This document shows, in pieces, positions 49,301-63,000 of a DNA stretch of 64,000 nucleotides (position 1 is its first letter; every line of letters starts with the position of its first letter). A program made the translations under genes and the position numbers. A model generated the notes under the pieces. That model saw only the letters and a program-made list of their open reading frames with translations, did no database searches and was not told the DNA's origin. Source of the DNA: Hydractinia symbiolongicarpus (Eukaryota; Cnidaria; Hydrozoa; Anthoathecata; Hydractiniidae); contig NC_079884.1 in assembly GCF_029227915.1 (NCBI RefSeq), forward strand, positions 30,444,001 to 30,508,000, given 5' to 3'.

Positions 49301-52300
49301 AATCGCCGGCAAAGAAAACCCGCGATTGCCCGTAAATCCCGGGCTTGGCCCGTATAGTCGAATGTATACAAAGAAAGTACCCAGGGAGTAAACTCATTTC
49401 CCAAGCGATTTTTTAAATTATTATATCACCACTAAAACGCATGAGACTTGTAGTTTTCAAAAGTGTTTTCATTTTTGATGAGACGCTGAATAAAAGAGGT
49501 TTAATCGCCGGCGAACGAAAACCCGCGATTTCCCGTAAATCCCGGACTTGGCCCGTATAGTCAAAAGTATACAAAGAAAGTACCCAGGGAGTAAACTCAT
49601 TTCCCAAACGATTTTTTAAATTATTTTTTCACCACTAAAACGTATGAGACTTGTAGTTTTCAGAAATGTTTTCATTTTTGATGAGAGGCTTAATGAATGT
49701 GGTTTAATCGCCGGCAAACGAAAACCCGCGATTTTCCGTAAATCCCGGGCTTGGCCCGTATAGTCGAATGTATACAAAGAAAGTACCCAGGGAGTAAACT
49801 CATTTCCCGAACGATTTCTTAAATTATTTTTTCACCACTAAAACGCATGAGATTTGTAGTTTTTAAAAATGTTTTCATTTTTGATGAGACGCTAAATGAA
49901 AGGGGTTTAATCGCCGGCAATCGAAAACCCGCGATTTCCCGTAAATCCCGGGCTTGGCCCGTATAGTCGAATGTATACAAAGAAAGTACCCAGGGAGTAA
50001 ACTCATTTCCCAAACGATTTTTTAAATTATTTTGTCACCACTAAAACGCATGAGACTTGTAGTTTTCAAAAGTGTTTTCATTTTTGATGAGACGCTGAAT
50101 AAAAGAGGTTTATTCGCCGGCAAACGAAAACCCGCAATTTTCCGTAAATCCCGGACTCGGCCCGTATAGTCAAAAGTATACAAAGAAAGTACCCTGTGAG
50201 TAAACTCATTTCCAAAATGATTTTTTAAATTATCTTTTCACCACTAAAACGCATGAGACTTGTAGTTTTTAAAAATGTTTTCATTTTTGATGAGACGCTT
50301 AATGAATGTGGTTTAATCGACAGCAAACGAAAACCCGCCATTTCCCGTAAACCCCGGACTCGGCTCGTATAGTCAAAAGTATACAAAGAAAGTACCCAGG
50401 GAGTAAACTCATTTCCCGAACGATTTTTTAAATTATTTTTTCACTACTAAAACGTATGAGACTTGTAGTTTTCAGAAATATTTTCATTTTTGATGAGAGG
50501 CTTAATGAATGTGGTTTAATCGCCGGCAAACGAAAACCCGCGATTTTCCGTAAATCCCGGGCTTGGCCCGTATAGTCGAATGTATACAAAGAAAGTACCC
50601 TGTGAGTAAACTCATTTCCAAAACGATTTTTTAAATTATCTTTTCACCACTAATACGCATGAGACTTGTAGTTTTTAAAAATGTTTTCATTTTTGATGAG
50701 ACGCTGAATAAAAGAAGTTTAATCGACGGCAAACGAAAACCCGCCATTTCCCGTAAACCCCGGACACGGCCCGTATAGTCAAAAGTATACAAAGAAAGTA
50801 CCCAGGGAGTAAACTCATTTCCCGAACGATTTTTTAAATTATTATTTCACCACTAAAACCCATGAGACATGTAGTTTTTAAAAATGTTTTCATTTTTGAT
50901 GAGACGCTGAATAAAGGAAGTTTAATCGCCGGTAAACGAAAACCCGCGATTTCCCGTAAATCCCGGACTCAGCCCGTATAGTCAAAAGTATACAAAGAAA
51001 GTACCCAGGGAGTAAACTCATTTCCCGAACGATTTTTTAAATTAATTTTTCACCACTAAAACGTATGAGACTTGTAGTTTTCAGAAATGTTTTCATTTTT
51101 GATGAGACATTCAATGAAAGTGGTTTAATCGCCGGCAAACGAAAACCCGCGATTTCCCGTAAATCCCGGGCTTGGCTCGTATAGTCGAATGTATACAAAG
51201 AAAGTACCCAGGGAGTAAACTCATTTCCCGAACGATTTTTTAAATTATTTTTTCACCACTAAAACGCATGAGATTTGTAGTTTTTAAAAATGTTTTTATT
51301 TTTGATGATACGCTAAATGAAAGGGGTTTAATCACCGGCAAACGAAAACCCGCGATTTCCCGTAAATCCCGGGCTTGGCTCGTATAGTCGAATGTATACA
51401 AAGAAAGTACCCAGGGAGTAAACTCATTTCCCGAACGATTTTTTAAATTATTTTTTCTCATTAAAACGCATGAGATTTGTAGTTTTTAAAAATGTTTTCA
51501 TTTTTGATGAGACGCTAAATGAATGTGGTTTAATCGCCGGCAAACGAAAACCCGCGATTTTCCGTAAATCCCGGGCTTGGCCCGTATAGTCGAATGTATA
51601 CAAAGAAAGTACCCAGGGAGTAAACTCATTTCCCGAACGATTTCTTAAATTATTTTTTCACCACTAAAACGCATGAGATTTGTAGTTTTTAAAAATGTTT
51701 TCATTTTTGATGAGACGCTAAATGAAAGGGGTTTAATCGCCGGCAAACGAAAACCCGCGATTTCCCGTAAATCCCGGGCTTGGCCCGTATAGTCGAATGT
51801 ATACAAAGAAAGTACCCAGGGAGTAAACTCATTTCCCGAACGATTTTTTAAATTATTTTTTCACCACTAAAACGTATGAGACTTGTAGTTTTCAGAAATA
51901 TTTTCATTTTTGATGAGAGGCTTAATGAATGTGGTTTAATCGCCGGCAAACGAAAACCCGCGATTTTCCGTAAATCCCGGGCTTGGCCCGTATAGCCGAA
52001 TGTATACAAAGAAAGTACCCTGTGAGTAAACTCATTTCCAAAACGATTTTTTAAATTATCTTTTCACCACTAATACGCATGAGACTTGTAGTTTTTAAAA
52101 ATGTTTTCATTTTTGATGAGACGCTGAATAAAAGAAGTTTAATCGACGGCAAACGAAAACCCGCCATTTCCCGTAAACCCCGAACACGGCCCGTATAGTC
52201 AAAAGTATACAAAGAAAGTACCCAGGGAGTAAACTCATTTCCCGAACGATTTTTTAAATTATTATTTCACCACTAAAACCCATGAGACATGTAGTTTTTA

Positions 52301-55300
52301 AAAATGTTTTCATTTTTGATGAGACGCTGAATAAAGGAAGTTTAATCGCCGGTAAACGAAAACCCGCGATTTCCCGTAAATCCCGGACTCAGCCCGTATA
52401 GTCAAAAGTATACAAAGAAAGTACCCAGGGAGTAAACTCATTTCCCGAACGATTTTTTAAATTAATTTTTCACCACTAAAACGTATGAGACTTGTAGTTT
52501 TAAGAAATGTTTTCATTTTTGATGAGACATTCAATGAAAGTGGTTTAATCGCCGGCAAACGAAAACCCGCGATTTCCCGTAAATCCCGGGCTTGGCTCGT
52601 ATAGTCGAATGTATACAAAGAAAGTACCCAGGGAGTAAACTCATTTCCCGAACGATTTTTTAAATTATTTTTTCACCACTAAAACGCATGAGATTTGTAG
52701 TTTTTAAAAATGTTTTCATTTTTGATGAGACGCTAAATGAAAGGGGTTTTATCGCCGGCAAACGAAAACCCGCGATTTCCCGTAAATCCCGGGCTTGGCT
52801 CGTATAGTCGAAAGTATACAAAGAAAGTACCCAGGGAGTAAACTCATTTCCCGAACGATTTTTTAAATTAATTTTTCACCACTAAAACGTATGAGACTTG
52901 TAGTTTTCAGAAATGTTTTCATTTTTGATGAGACATTCAATGAAAGTGGTTTAATCGCCGGCAAACGAAAACCCGCGATTTCCCGTAAATCCCGGGCTTG
53001 GCTCGTATAGTCGAATGTATACAAAGAAAGTACCCAGGGAGTAAACTCATTTCCCGAACGATTTTTTAAATTATTTTTTCACCACTAAAACGCATGAGAT
53101 TTGTAGTTTTTAAAAATGTTTTCATTTTTGATGAGACGCTAAATGAAAGGGGTTTAATCGCCGGCAAACGAAACCCGCGATTTCCCGTAAATCCCGGGCT
53201 TGGCTCGTATAGTCGAATGTATACAAAGAAAGTACCCAGGGAGTAAACTCATTTCCCGAACGATTTTTTAAATTATTTTTTCACCACTAAAACGCATGAG
53301 ATTTGTAGTTTTTAAAAATGTTTTCATTTTTGATGAGACGCTAAATGAAAGGGGTTTAATCGCCGGCAAACGAAAACCCGCGATTTCCCGTAAATCCCGG
53401 GCTTGGCCCATATAGTCGAATGTATGCAAAGAAAGTACCCAGGGAGTAAACTCATTTCCCGAACGATTTTTTAAATTATTATTTCACCACTAAAACCCAT
53501 GAGACATGTAGTTTTTAAAAATGTTTTCATTTTTGATGAGACGCTGAATAAAGGAAGTTTAATCGCCGGTAAACGAAAACCCGCGATTTCCCGTAAATCC
53601 CGGAATCAGCCCGTATAGTCAAAAGTATACAAAGAAAGTACCCAGGGAGTAAACTCATTTCCCGAACGATTTTTTAAATTAATTTTTCACCACTAAAACG
53701 TATGAGACTTGTAGTTTTCAGAAATGTTTTCATTTTTGATGAGACATTCAATGAAAGTGGTTTAATCGCCGGCAAACGAAAACCCGCGATTTCCCGTAAA
53801 TCCCGGGCTTGGCTCGTATAGTCGAATGTATACAAAGAAAGTACCCAGGGAGTAAACTTATTTCCCGAACGATTTTTTAAATTATTTTTTCACCACTAAA
53901 ACGCATGAGATTTGTAGTTTTTAAAAATGTTTTCATTTTTGATGAGACGCTAAATGAAAGGGGTTTAATCGCCGGCAAACGAAAACCCGCGATTTCCCGT
54001 AAATCCCGGGCTTGGCCCGTATAGTCGAATGTATGCAAAGAAAGTACCCAGGGAGTAAACTCATTTCCCAAACGATTTTTTAAATTATTTTGTCACCACT
54101 AAAACGCATGAGACTTGTAGTTTTCAAAAGTGTTTTCATTTTTGATGAGACGCTGAATAAAAGAGGTTTAATCGCCGGCAAACGAAAACCCGCAATTTCC
54201 CGTAAATCCCGGACTCGGCCCTTATAGTCAAAAGTATACAAAGAAAGTACCCAGGGAGTAAACTCATTTCCCGAACGATTTTTAAAATTATTATTTCACT
54301 ACTAAAGCCCATGAGACTTGTAGTTTTTAAAAATATTTTCATTTTTGATGAGACGCTGAATAAAGGAAGTTTAATCGCCGGTAAACGAAAACCCGCGATT
54401 TCCCGTAAATCCCGGACTCAGCCCGTATAGTCAAAAGTATACAAAGAAAGTACCCAGGGAGTAAACTCATTTCCCGAACGATTTTTTAAATTAATTTTTC
54501 ACCACTAAAACGTATGAGACTTGTAGTTTTCAGAAATGTTTTCATTTTTGATGAGACATTCAATGAAAGTGGTTTAATCGCCGGCAAACGAAAACCCGCG
54601 ATTTCCCGTAAATCCCGGGCTTGGCCCGTATAGTCGAATGTATGCAAAGAAAGTACCCAGGGAGTAAACTCATTTCCCAAACGATTTTTTAAATTATTTT
54701 GTCACCACTAAAACGCATGAGACTTGTAGTTTTCAAAAGTGTTTTCATTTTTGATGAGACGCTGAATAAAAGAGGTTTAATCGCCGGCAAACGAAAACCC
54801 GCAATTTCCCGTAAATCCCGGACTCGGCCCGTATAGTCAAAAGTATACAAAGAAAGTACCCAGGGAGTAAACTCATTTCCCGAACGATTTTTAAAATTAT
54901 TATTTCACTACTAAAGCCCATGAGACATGTAGTTTTTAAAAATATTTTCATTTTTGATGAGACGCTGAATAAAGGAAGTTTAATCGCCGGTAAACGAAAA
55001 CCCGCGATTTCCCGTAAATCCCGGACTCAGCCCGTATAGTCAAAAGAATACAAAGAAAGTACCCAGGGAGTTATCTCATTTCCCGAACGATTTTTTAAAT
55101 TACTTTTTCACCACTAAAACGTATGAGACTTGTAGTTTTTAGAAATGTTTTCATTTTTGATGAGACATTTAATGAAAGTGGTTTAATCGCCGGCAAACGA
55201 AAACCCGCAATTTCCCGTAAATCCCGGACTCAGCCCGTATAGTCAAAAGAATACAAAGAAAGTACCCAGGGAGTTATCTCATTTCCCGAACGATTTTTTA

Positions 55301-55818
55301 AATTATTTTTTCACCACTAAAACGTATGAGACTTGTAGTTTTCAGAAATGTTTTCATTTTTGATGAGACATTTAGTGAAAGTGGTTTAATCGCCGGCAAA
55401 CGAAAACCCGCGATTTCCCGTAAATCCCGGGCTTGGCTCGTATAGTCGAATGTATACAAAGAAAGTACCCAGGGAGTAAACTCATTTCCCGAACGATTTT
55501 TTAAATTATTTTTTCACCACTAAAACGTATGAGACTTGTAGTTTTTAAAAATGTTTTCACTTTTGATGAGACGCTTAATGAAAGGGGTTTAATCGCCGGC
55601 AAACGAAAATCCGCGATTTCCCGTAAATCCCGGACTCGGCCCGTATAGTCAACAGTATACAAAGAAAGTACCCAGGAAGTAAACTCATTTCCCGAACGAT
55701 TTTTAAAATTATTTTTTCACCACTAAAACGTATGAGACTTGTAGTTTTCAGAAATGTTTTCATTTTTGATGAGAGGCTTAATGAATGTGGTTTAATCGCC
55801 GGCAAACGAAAACCCGCC

Positions 55819-55826
55819 ATTTCCCG
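55819..55826. other. Retrotransposon insertion site, left flank (copy B)
   Basis: The same GCCATTTCCCG junction as copy A, in the same monomer variant (GAGGCTTAATGAATGTGG upstream). TCCCG lies on both sides (55822-55826 and 60030-60034). Identity of site and flank shows that this copy arose by segmental duplication. Confidence 0.65.
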
Positions 55827-55856
55827 AGGTCGAACTTTGTATATCGTATCAGCAGC

Positions 55857-56939
55857 ATGGAAAATTTAACTAATACACCAATTGTAGAATCCATTGATAC
55901 ACCACTTCGTAAAATTAGCTCGACTTCAGATATTCCTATAATTCTTGAAAGAAATGGAGTTAAAGAAAGTGATGAATCGTTTATAGACCGCATGTATTCA
56001 AACATCAACTTACAAAAAATGAAAGGTGAGCTAATACACGATCTTAAAAACTACCTTGATGAATGTGTTAGAAGTGTTGCTCTGTCAAACCGTCACGTTT
56101 CTACTGAATGGGATAGTAATAAAATGTTTAGTGTGTTGGAGGAAAGGATTTTATTTTTGGAAAAGGAAGTAAATGCCAAAAATGAAATGATACAAATGTT
56201 ATTAGCGACGAAATCATCAACGCGTGACGACATACTACATAACTCTCATAGCTTCAACAAATTAAAATCTTGCGAAACAAACGAGAATTTTACAATTCCC
56301 AAGGACACCGTTAAGGCAAAAATCATTAAACAGAGTTCCTTTATTCACGCAAATCGCTTTGAAAACTTGCCCATTGAAGAAATAATGGATGATGTAAATA
56401 GTGTTGCCAACGAAGTGCCGCATAAAACGCCGCGAAGGAGATCTGACAAAAAATCTAAAGTTACGCAAATAATTGGAGACTCGATTGTAAAAGAAGTGAA
56501 GGGCTGGAAACTTTCTTCAAACGAGAACAAGATTATAGTGAAATCCTTCTCTGAAGCCACGACTAAATGCATGGAAAGTTACGCAATACCAACTACGAAC
56601 ATGTCTCCCGATAACATTATTATTCATTGTGGCACTAACGATCTTAATAGAATCGAAACCGATCAAATTGCTCAAAACATAGTAAAATTGGCTATTAAAT
56701 TGAAATCTGGTGAAAATAATGTAATGATATCGGGCATAATTCAACGAAAAGACAGACTAAATGAAAAGGTGATGGCAGTCAACAAATCTCTCGCTCATCT
56801 TTGCGAACAAAGAAACATCGGCTTTATCAATAATGATAATATAAACCCCGACTTGCATTTGAATAGAAGTCGCCTTCACCTAAATATGAAAGGGACTTCA
56901 ATATTGTCTCGGAACTTTCTACAGGTGATTGAGGATTGA
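55857..56939 (+). CDS. Retrotransposon ORF1 protein, SGNH/GDSL-esterase-like (copy B)
   Basis: 360 codons, with the same architecture as copy A: N-terminal region, coiled coil (about 88-116), basic stretch (190-201) and an SGNH-like domain with Ser209, Asn261 and His341 but Glu233 and Ser338 at two conserved positions. It differs from copy A at five residues: F12S, S27P, L28I, L48S and M122T (A to B). All lie before the esterase-like domain and all are nonsynonymous. The ORF1 stop is again TGA followed by C, continuing in frame into ORF2. The in-frame satellite ATG at 55785 is present here too and is not taken as the start. Confidence 0.87.
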   Translation: MENLTNTPIVESIDTPLRKISSTSDIPIILERNGVKESDESFIDRMYSNINLQKMKGELIHDLKNYLDECVRSVALSNRHVSTEWDSNKMFSVLEERILFLEKEVNAKNEMIQMLLATKSSTRDDILHNSHSFNKLKSCETNENFTIPKDTVKAKIIKQSSFIHANRFENLPIEEIMDDVNSVANEVPHKTPRRRSDKKSKVTQIIGDSIVKEVKGWKLSSNENKIIVKSFSEATTKCMESYAIPTTNMSPDNIIIHCGTNDLNRIETDQIAQNIVKLAIKLKSGENNVMISGIIQRKDRLNEKVMAVNKSLAHLCEQRNIGFINNDNINPDLHLNRSRLHLNMKGTSILSRNFLQVIED

Positions 56940-59891
56940 CACAAAAAACCTGTCGAAATTTACGACACAGATCCACCGAACACTGCCTCAGATACTTTTG
57001 ATTCAACATATGATATTTTCACTCTACGTCGCAGTAACATATGTAACTTGATAGTCGGTCATTTGAACGTAAACTCGTTGCGAAACAAGTTCGAAGCAAT
57101 TGATTAAACTTTCAAGCACAATATTGATGTTCTGCTTCTAACTGAAACGAAAATAGATGAATCGTTCACTGATGCTCAATTTAAGTTAGATAATTACGCA
57201 ATTCTGAGGAAAGATAGAAATGGACATGGTGGCGGTATTTTACTCTATATAAATGAAAATATTCCCTTCAAAGTGTTGCGAAAATATACTTTACCGGATG
57301 ATATCGAAGTTTTAGTTGTCGAAATAAATCTTCGAAAACGCAAATGGCTTTTAATCGGTGCATATAAACCACCGTTACAAAAAAATTACTACTTTTTAAC
57401 TCAAATCGCAAATGTATTGATTTCACATCTCAACTATCACGAAAACATCATAATTATGGGTGATTTAAACATGGAAATAAGTGACACAGATTTCGATAAC
57501 TTCATTTCAACATACGACCTCAATAGACTAATCAAATCACCAACCTGCTTTAAGTCAAGTACTTCGCCTTCTTGCATTGATCACATATTAACAAATCAAC
57601 CAAATTTCTTTAAAAATAGTGTAACAATCGAAACTGGCATATCAGATTGGCATTTATTTGTTGGAAGTGTGATGAGAATGAACGTGATTAAAGGCGACCC
57701 AATTGTGAAACACTACAGAAATTACAACAAAATTGACTACTTTGATTTTGAAAGAACATTATCAATGAACTTTTTGAAATTACTTGAGAACAATTACGAC
57801 TTTAACCAATTCAATTTATGCATCACGTCTACGCTAAACCATTTTGCACCATTGAAAAAGAAAATACTAAGATTCAATAACGCACCTTTTATCACCAAGG
57901 AGCTTTGCAAAGCTATTATGCACAGATCCAAACTTCGTCGCATATATAACAAATCACGATCAAAAGAAAATTGGTCCAACTTCACTAGACAGAGAAACTA
58001 CTGTGTTTCCTTATTACGAAAAACCAGACGTTCGTATTTCAAGGGTTTACGTATGACAAGCATTACTGATAATAAAAAGTTCTGGAAGTCTGTCAAGCCA
58101 TTGTTTTCAAACGTTAGTTATAACACCAACAAAATTATCTTAATCGAGAAAGAAAAGATAGTCACCGACGAACAAAAATTATGCAAAATCTTCAATGAAT
58201 ATTACACCAACATCACGAAAAATTTACCAATCAAACCAAACGATGATACACATACAGCAACCATTCACGATGCAATCCACTCGTATACTAATCACATCAG
58301 TATTTTGAAAATTCGTGAAAATGTGGGTTATGATGAAAAGTTCTATTTTTCGCTGGTTGAACAGCCTGATGTTCTCAAAGTCATCAAAGACATGGATGCA
58401 AAAAAATCTTCTGTTAGTGGTGATTTTCCAGTTTTTATGTTGAAAAAGTTTATTCATATCTTTGTTCCTATCCTCACTAATATTATAAATTTTTGTTTAC
58501 AGTCTAATATTTTTCGTGATGATTTAAAACTTGCAGAGGTTATACCTGTTTTTAAGAAGGATGACTGTAATGATAAGGAGAACTATAGACCTGTTAGCTT
58601 GCTTCCCTGTTTATCAAAGGTTTTTGAAAGAATTATTCTTAATCAAATGCACACTTTTATGCATGACAAACTCAGCCCTCATCTATCAGGCTTCAGAAAG
58701 GGTTATAATACACAATATGCTCTCATTCGAATGATTGAACAATGGAAAAGCACACTTGATAATAAGGGTGTAGTTGGAGCAGTGCTAATGGACCTTTCAA
58801 AAGCTTTTGATACTAACAACCATGATTTGCTTATTGCAAAGCTGCATGCCTATGGTTTTTCTGAATCTTCTTTATTATTTATTCACTCATACTTGAAAAA
58901 TCGTTTTCAGAGAACCAGAATAAATTCTTCTTTTAGCGAATGGCTTCCTCTTCAAGTTGGAGTTCCACAAGGATCAATCTTAGGACCTCCTTTCTTCAAT
59001 TATTCTATAAACGATTTATTCTGGTTCATTATTTAATCATCCCTTTGTAACTTTGCAGATGATAACACCTTATATGCTTGTGAAAATTCATTAGAAGATG
59101 TAAAACAAACACTGCTTACTAATTTGGTCATAGTTAATAATTGGTTTTATGAAAATTACTTAGCAATAAATTTGAAAAAGTATCAATATATTGTATTAGG
59201 TCATCACGATGAAAGTTTGATATTTAACCATTTGAAAATTGCGTGTAAATCGTCTGTAGTGCTTCTTGGTGTTACGATTGACTCGAGACTAAACTTTCAT
59301 TCGCATGTCAAAAACATCTGTAATAAGGCTAGTAGGAAACTCAACGTGCTTCAAAGGATATCTTCCTTTTTGACACCCAAGATGAAGCGTTTTCTCTTCA
59401 ATTCATTTATTTTGTCTCAGTTTTCTTACTGTCCCTTAGTATGGATGTTTTGTGGAAAAGTTGCGAATAATCGAATCAATCGTATTCATGAACGTTGTCT
59501 AAGAATCATACAGGACGATATAAATGGCAGTTACGATGAACTTTTATCTTTATGTAATGTTAAAAATATTCACATCATCAATTTACAGAATTTAATGAAA
59601 GAGGTTTACAAATTTTTAAATGGATTGTCACCTCTATATATGAACGAGAGATTTTCTGTTAGGGAAAACAAATACAACCTTCGTTGCTTTAATTTGATCA
59701 GGCGACCAACTTGTCGGACAACGTACTATGGCTTAAATACTTTATCAAATATTGCAGGGAAGCTATGGATATCTGTGCCTGACGCTACAAAGAATGCTCC
59801 TTCTCTCGAAGCCTTCCGTAGCTCAATAAAATTTTGGGAAGGTGATGTTTGCACCTGTAAAATATGCATGGATATACCATACATATTTTAA
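56940..59891 (+). pseudogene. Retrotransposon ORF2 (endonuclease-reverse transcriptase), two in-frame stops (copy B)
   Basis: Counterpart of the copy A ORF2 at a 21050-bp offset, with no amino-acid difference seen in its long open segments. TAA codons at 57105-57107 (early endonuclease) and 59034-59036 (between GVPQGSILGP and FADD) are both shared with copy A. Endonuclease motifs TETK, GDLN and SDWH, and reverse transcriptase motifs DLSKAFD, GVPQGSILGP and FADD, are all present. As in copy A, no in-frame ATG appears in the first 172 codons after the ORF1 TGA. The frame is otherwise undamaged over nearly 3 kb, which suggests recent inactivation. It cannot supply a full-length protein with the standard genetic code. 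Confidence 0.9.
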
Positions 59892-60030
59892 CTCTACTTA
59901 TTTATTTATTTATTTTTCTTATTTTTTATCGCTGTTTGCCTTGTTTTACGTTTTGTTGTCGATTTAAATTAGTTATTTAAATACTATTGTATCTATCGAC
60001 GTTAAATAAAGAGAAAATCAAAATCAAAAT
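59892..60030 (+). other. Retrotransposon 3' untranslated region and AAAATC tail (copy B)
   Basis: Same as copy A: a TTTA microsatellite, a T-rich stretch, AATAAA at 60005-60010 and about three AAAATC units. The repeat number in the tail is identical in both copies. Independent insertions would normally vary here, so this supports amplification at the DNA level. Confidence 0.8.
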
Positions 60031-63000
60031 CCCGTAAACCCCGGACTCGGCCCGTATAGTCAAAAGTATACAAAAAAAGTACACAGGGAGTAAACTCATT
60101 TCCCGAACGATTTTTTAAATTATTATTTCACCACTAAAACCCATGAGACTTGTAGTTTTTAAAAATGTTTTCATTTTTGATGAGACGCTGAATAAAGGAA
60201 GTTTAATCGCCGGTAAACGAAAACCCGCGATTTCCCGTAAATCCCGGACTCAGCCCGTATAGTCAAAAGTATACAAAGAAAGTACCCAGGGAGTAAACTC
60301 ATTTCCCGAACGATTTTTTAAATTATTTTTTCACCACTAAAACGTAAGAGACTTGTAGTTTTTAAAAATGTTTTCATTTTTGATGAGACGCTGAATAAAG
60401 GAAGTTTAATCGCCGGTAGACGAAAACCCGCGATTTCCCGTAAATCCCGGACTCAGCCCGTATAGTCAAAAGTATACAAAGAAAGTACCCAGGGAGTAAA
60501 CTCATTTCCCGAACGATTTTTTAAATTATTTTTTCACCACTAAAACGTAAGAGACTTGTAGTTTTCAGAAATGTTTTCATTTTTGATGAGACATTTAATG
60601 AAGGTGGTTTAATCGCCGGTAAACGAAAACCCGCGATTTCCCGTAAATCCCGGGCTTGGCTCGTATAGTCGAATGTATACAAAGAAAGTACCCAGGAAGT
60701 AAACTCATTTCCCGAACGATTTTTGAAATTATTTTTTCACCACTAAAACGCATGAGACTTGTAGTTTTCAAAAATGTTTTCATTTTTGATGAGACGCTAA
60801 ATGAAAGGGGTTTAATCGCCGGCAAAGAAAACCCGCGATTTCCCGTAAATCCCGGGCTTGGTCCGTATAGTCGAATGTATACAAAGAAAGTACCCAGGGA
60901 GTAAACTCATTTCCCAAACGATTTTTTAAATTATTATGTCACCACTAAAACGCATGAAACTTGTAGTTTTCAAAAGTGTTTTCATTTTTGATGAGACGCT
61001 GAATAAAAGAGGTTTAATCGCCGGCAAACGAAAACCCGCGATTTCCCGTAAATCCCGGACTCGGCCCGTATAGTCAAAAGTATACAAAGAAAGTACCCAG
61101 GGAGTAAACTCATTTCCCGAACGATTTTTGAAATTATTTTTTCACCACTAAAACGTATGAGACTTGTAGTTTTCAGAAATGTTTTCATTTTTGATGAGAG
61201 GCTTAATGAATGTGGTTTAATCGCCGGCAAACGAAAACCCGCGATTTTCCGTAAATCCCGGGCTTGGCCCGTATAGTCGAATGTATACAAAGAAAGTACC
61301 CTGTGAGTAAACTCATTTCCAAAACGATTTTTTAAATTGTCTTTTCACCACTAAAACGCATGAGACTTGTAGTTTTTAAAAATGTTTTCATTTTTGATGA
61401 GATGCTAAATGAAAGGGGTTTAATCGCCGGCAAACGAAAACCCGCGATTTCCCGTAAATCCCGGGCTTGGCCCGTATAGTCGAATGTATGCAAAGAAAGT
61501 ACCCAGGGAGTAAACTCATTTCCCAAACGATTTTTTAAATTATTTTGTCACCACTAAATCGCATGAGACTTGTAGTTTTCAAAAGTGTTTTCATTTTTGA
61601 TGAGACGCTGCATAAAAGAGGTTTAATCGCCGGCAAACGAAAACCCGCAATTTCCCGTAAATCCCGGACTCGGCCCGTATAGTTAAAAGTATACAAAGAA
61701 AGTACCCAGGGAGTAAACTCATTTCCCGAACGATTTTCAAAATTATTATTTCACTACTAAAGCCCATGAGACTTGTAGTTTTTAAAAATGTTTTCATTTT
61801 TGATGAGACGCTGAATAAAGGAAGTTTAATCGCCGGTAAACAAAAACCCGCAATTTCCCGTAAATCCCCGACTCAGCCCGTATAGTCAAAAGAATACAAA
61901 GAAAGTACCCAGGGAGTAATCTCATTTCCCGAACGATTTTTTAATTTATTTTTTCACCACTAAAACGTATGAGACTTGTAGTTTTCAGAAATGTTTTCAT
62001 TTTTGATGAGACATTTAATGAAAGTGGTTTAATCGCCGGCAAACGAAAACCCGCGATTTCCCGTAAATCCCGGACTCAGCCCGTATAGTCAAAAGAATAC
62101 AAAGAAAGTACCCAGGGAGTTATCTCATTTCCCGAACGATTTTTTAAATTATTTTTTCACCACTAAAACGTATGAGACTTGTAGTTTTTAGAAATGTTTT
62201 CATTTTTGATGAGACATTTAATGAAAGTGGTTTAATCGCCGGCAAACGAAAACCCGCGATTTCCCGTAAATCCCGGGCTTGGCTCGTATAGTGGAATGTA
62301 TACAAAGAAAGTACCCAGGGAGTAAACTCATTTCCCGAACGATTTTTTAAATTATTTTTTCACCACTAAAACGCATGAGACTTGTAGTTTTCAAAAATGT
62401 TTTCATTTTTGATGAGACGCTTAATGAAAGGGGTTTAATCGCCGGCAAACGAAAACCCGCGATTTCCCGTAAATCCCGGACTCGGCCCGTATAGTCAACA
62501 GTATACAAAGAAAGTACCCAGGAAGTAAACTCATTTCCCGAACGATTTTTAAAATTATTTTTTCACCACTAAAACGTATGAGACTTGTAGTTTTCAGAAA
62601 TGTTTTCATTTTTGATGAGAGGCTTAATGAATGTGGTTTAATCGCCGGCAAACGAAAACCCGCCATTTCCCGTAAACCCCGTACTCGGCCCGTATAGTCA
62701 AAAGTATACAAAGAAAGTACCCAGGGAGTAAACTCATTTCCCGAACGATTTTTTAAATTAATATTTCACCACTAAAACCCATGAGACTTGCAGTTTTTAA
62801 AAATGTTTTCATTTTTGATGAGACGCTGAATAAAGGAAGTTTAATCGCCTGTAAACGAAAACCCGCGATTTCCCGTAAATCCTGGACTCAGCCCGTATAG
62901 TCAAAATTATACAAAGAAAGTACCCAGGGAGTAAACTCATTTCCCGAACGATTTTTTAAATTATTTTTTCACCACTAAAACGTAAGAGACTTGTAGTTTT

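Larger units (their letters stand above)
38981..55826 (-). repeat. 203-bp satellite array, inverted domain, between the two retrotransposons
   Basis: About 83 monomers in the same orientation as 5549-34776. The first monomer resumes exactly where the insertion cut it (CCCGTAAACC) and carries a private TATACAAAAAAAG variant that is also found after copy B. From about 41.8 to 43.5 kb the sequence joins the two super-repeats. From about 43.5 kb on, it repeats the order of monomer classes seen from about 23.5 kb. No gene is visible. An odd monomer at about 51455-51465 lacks the ACCAC of TTTTCACCACTAAAA. Confidence 0.96.
55827..60030 (+). mobile_element. CR1-group-like non-LTR retrotransposon, copy B (4204 bp)
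   Basis: Same length, same site and same orientation as copy A, offset by 21050 bp along its whole length with no indel. Five base differences were found, all between element positions 65 and 395 (55891, 55935, 55938, 55999, 56221). From there to the 3' end the encoded proteins and the 3' untranslated region are identical. It shares both ORF2 stop codons with copy A, so the copy that was amplified was already defective, or both copies were later homogenised. Confidence 0.92.

Noticed and set aside
55827-60030. Second, independent retrotransposon insertion
   Set aside because: Same base, same monomer variant, same tail length, shared defects and collinear flanks all show duplication of one insertion.
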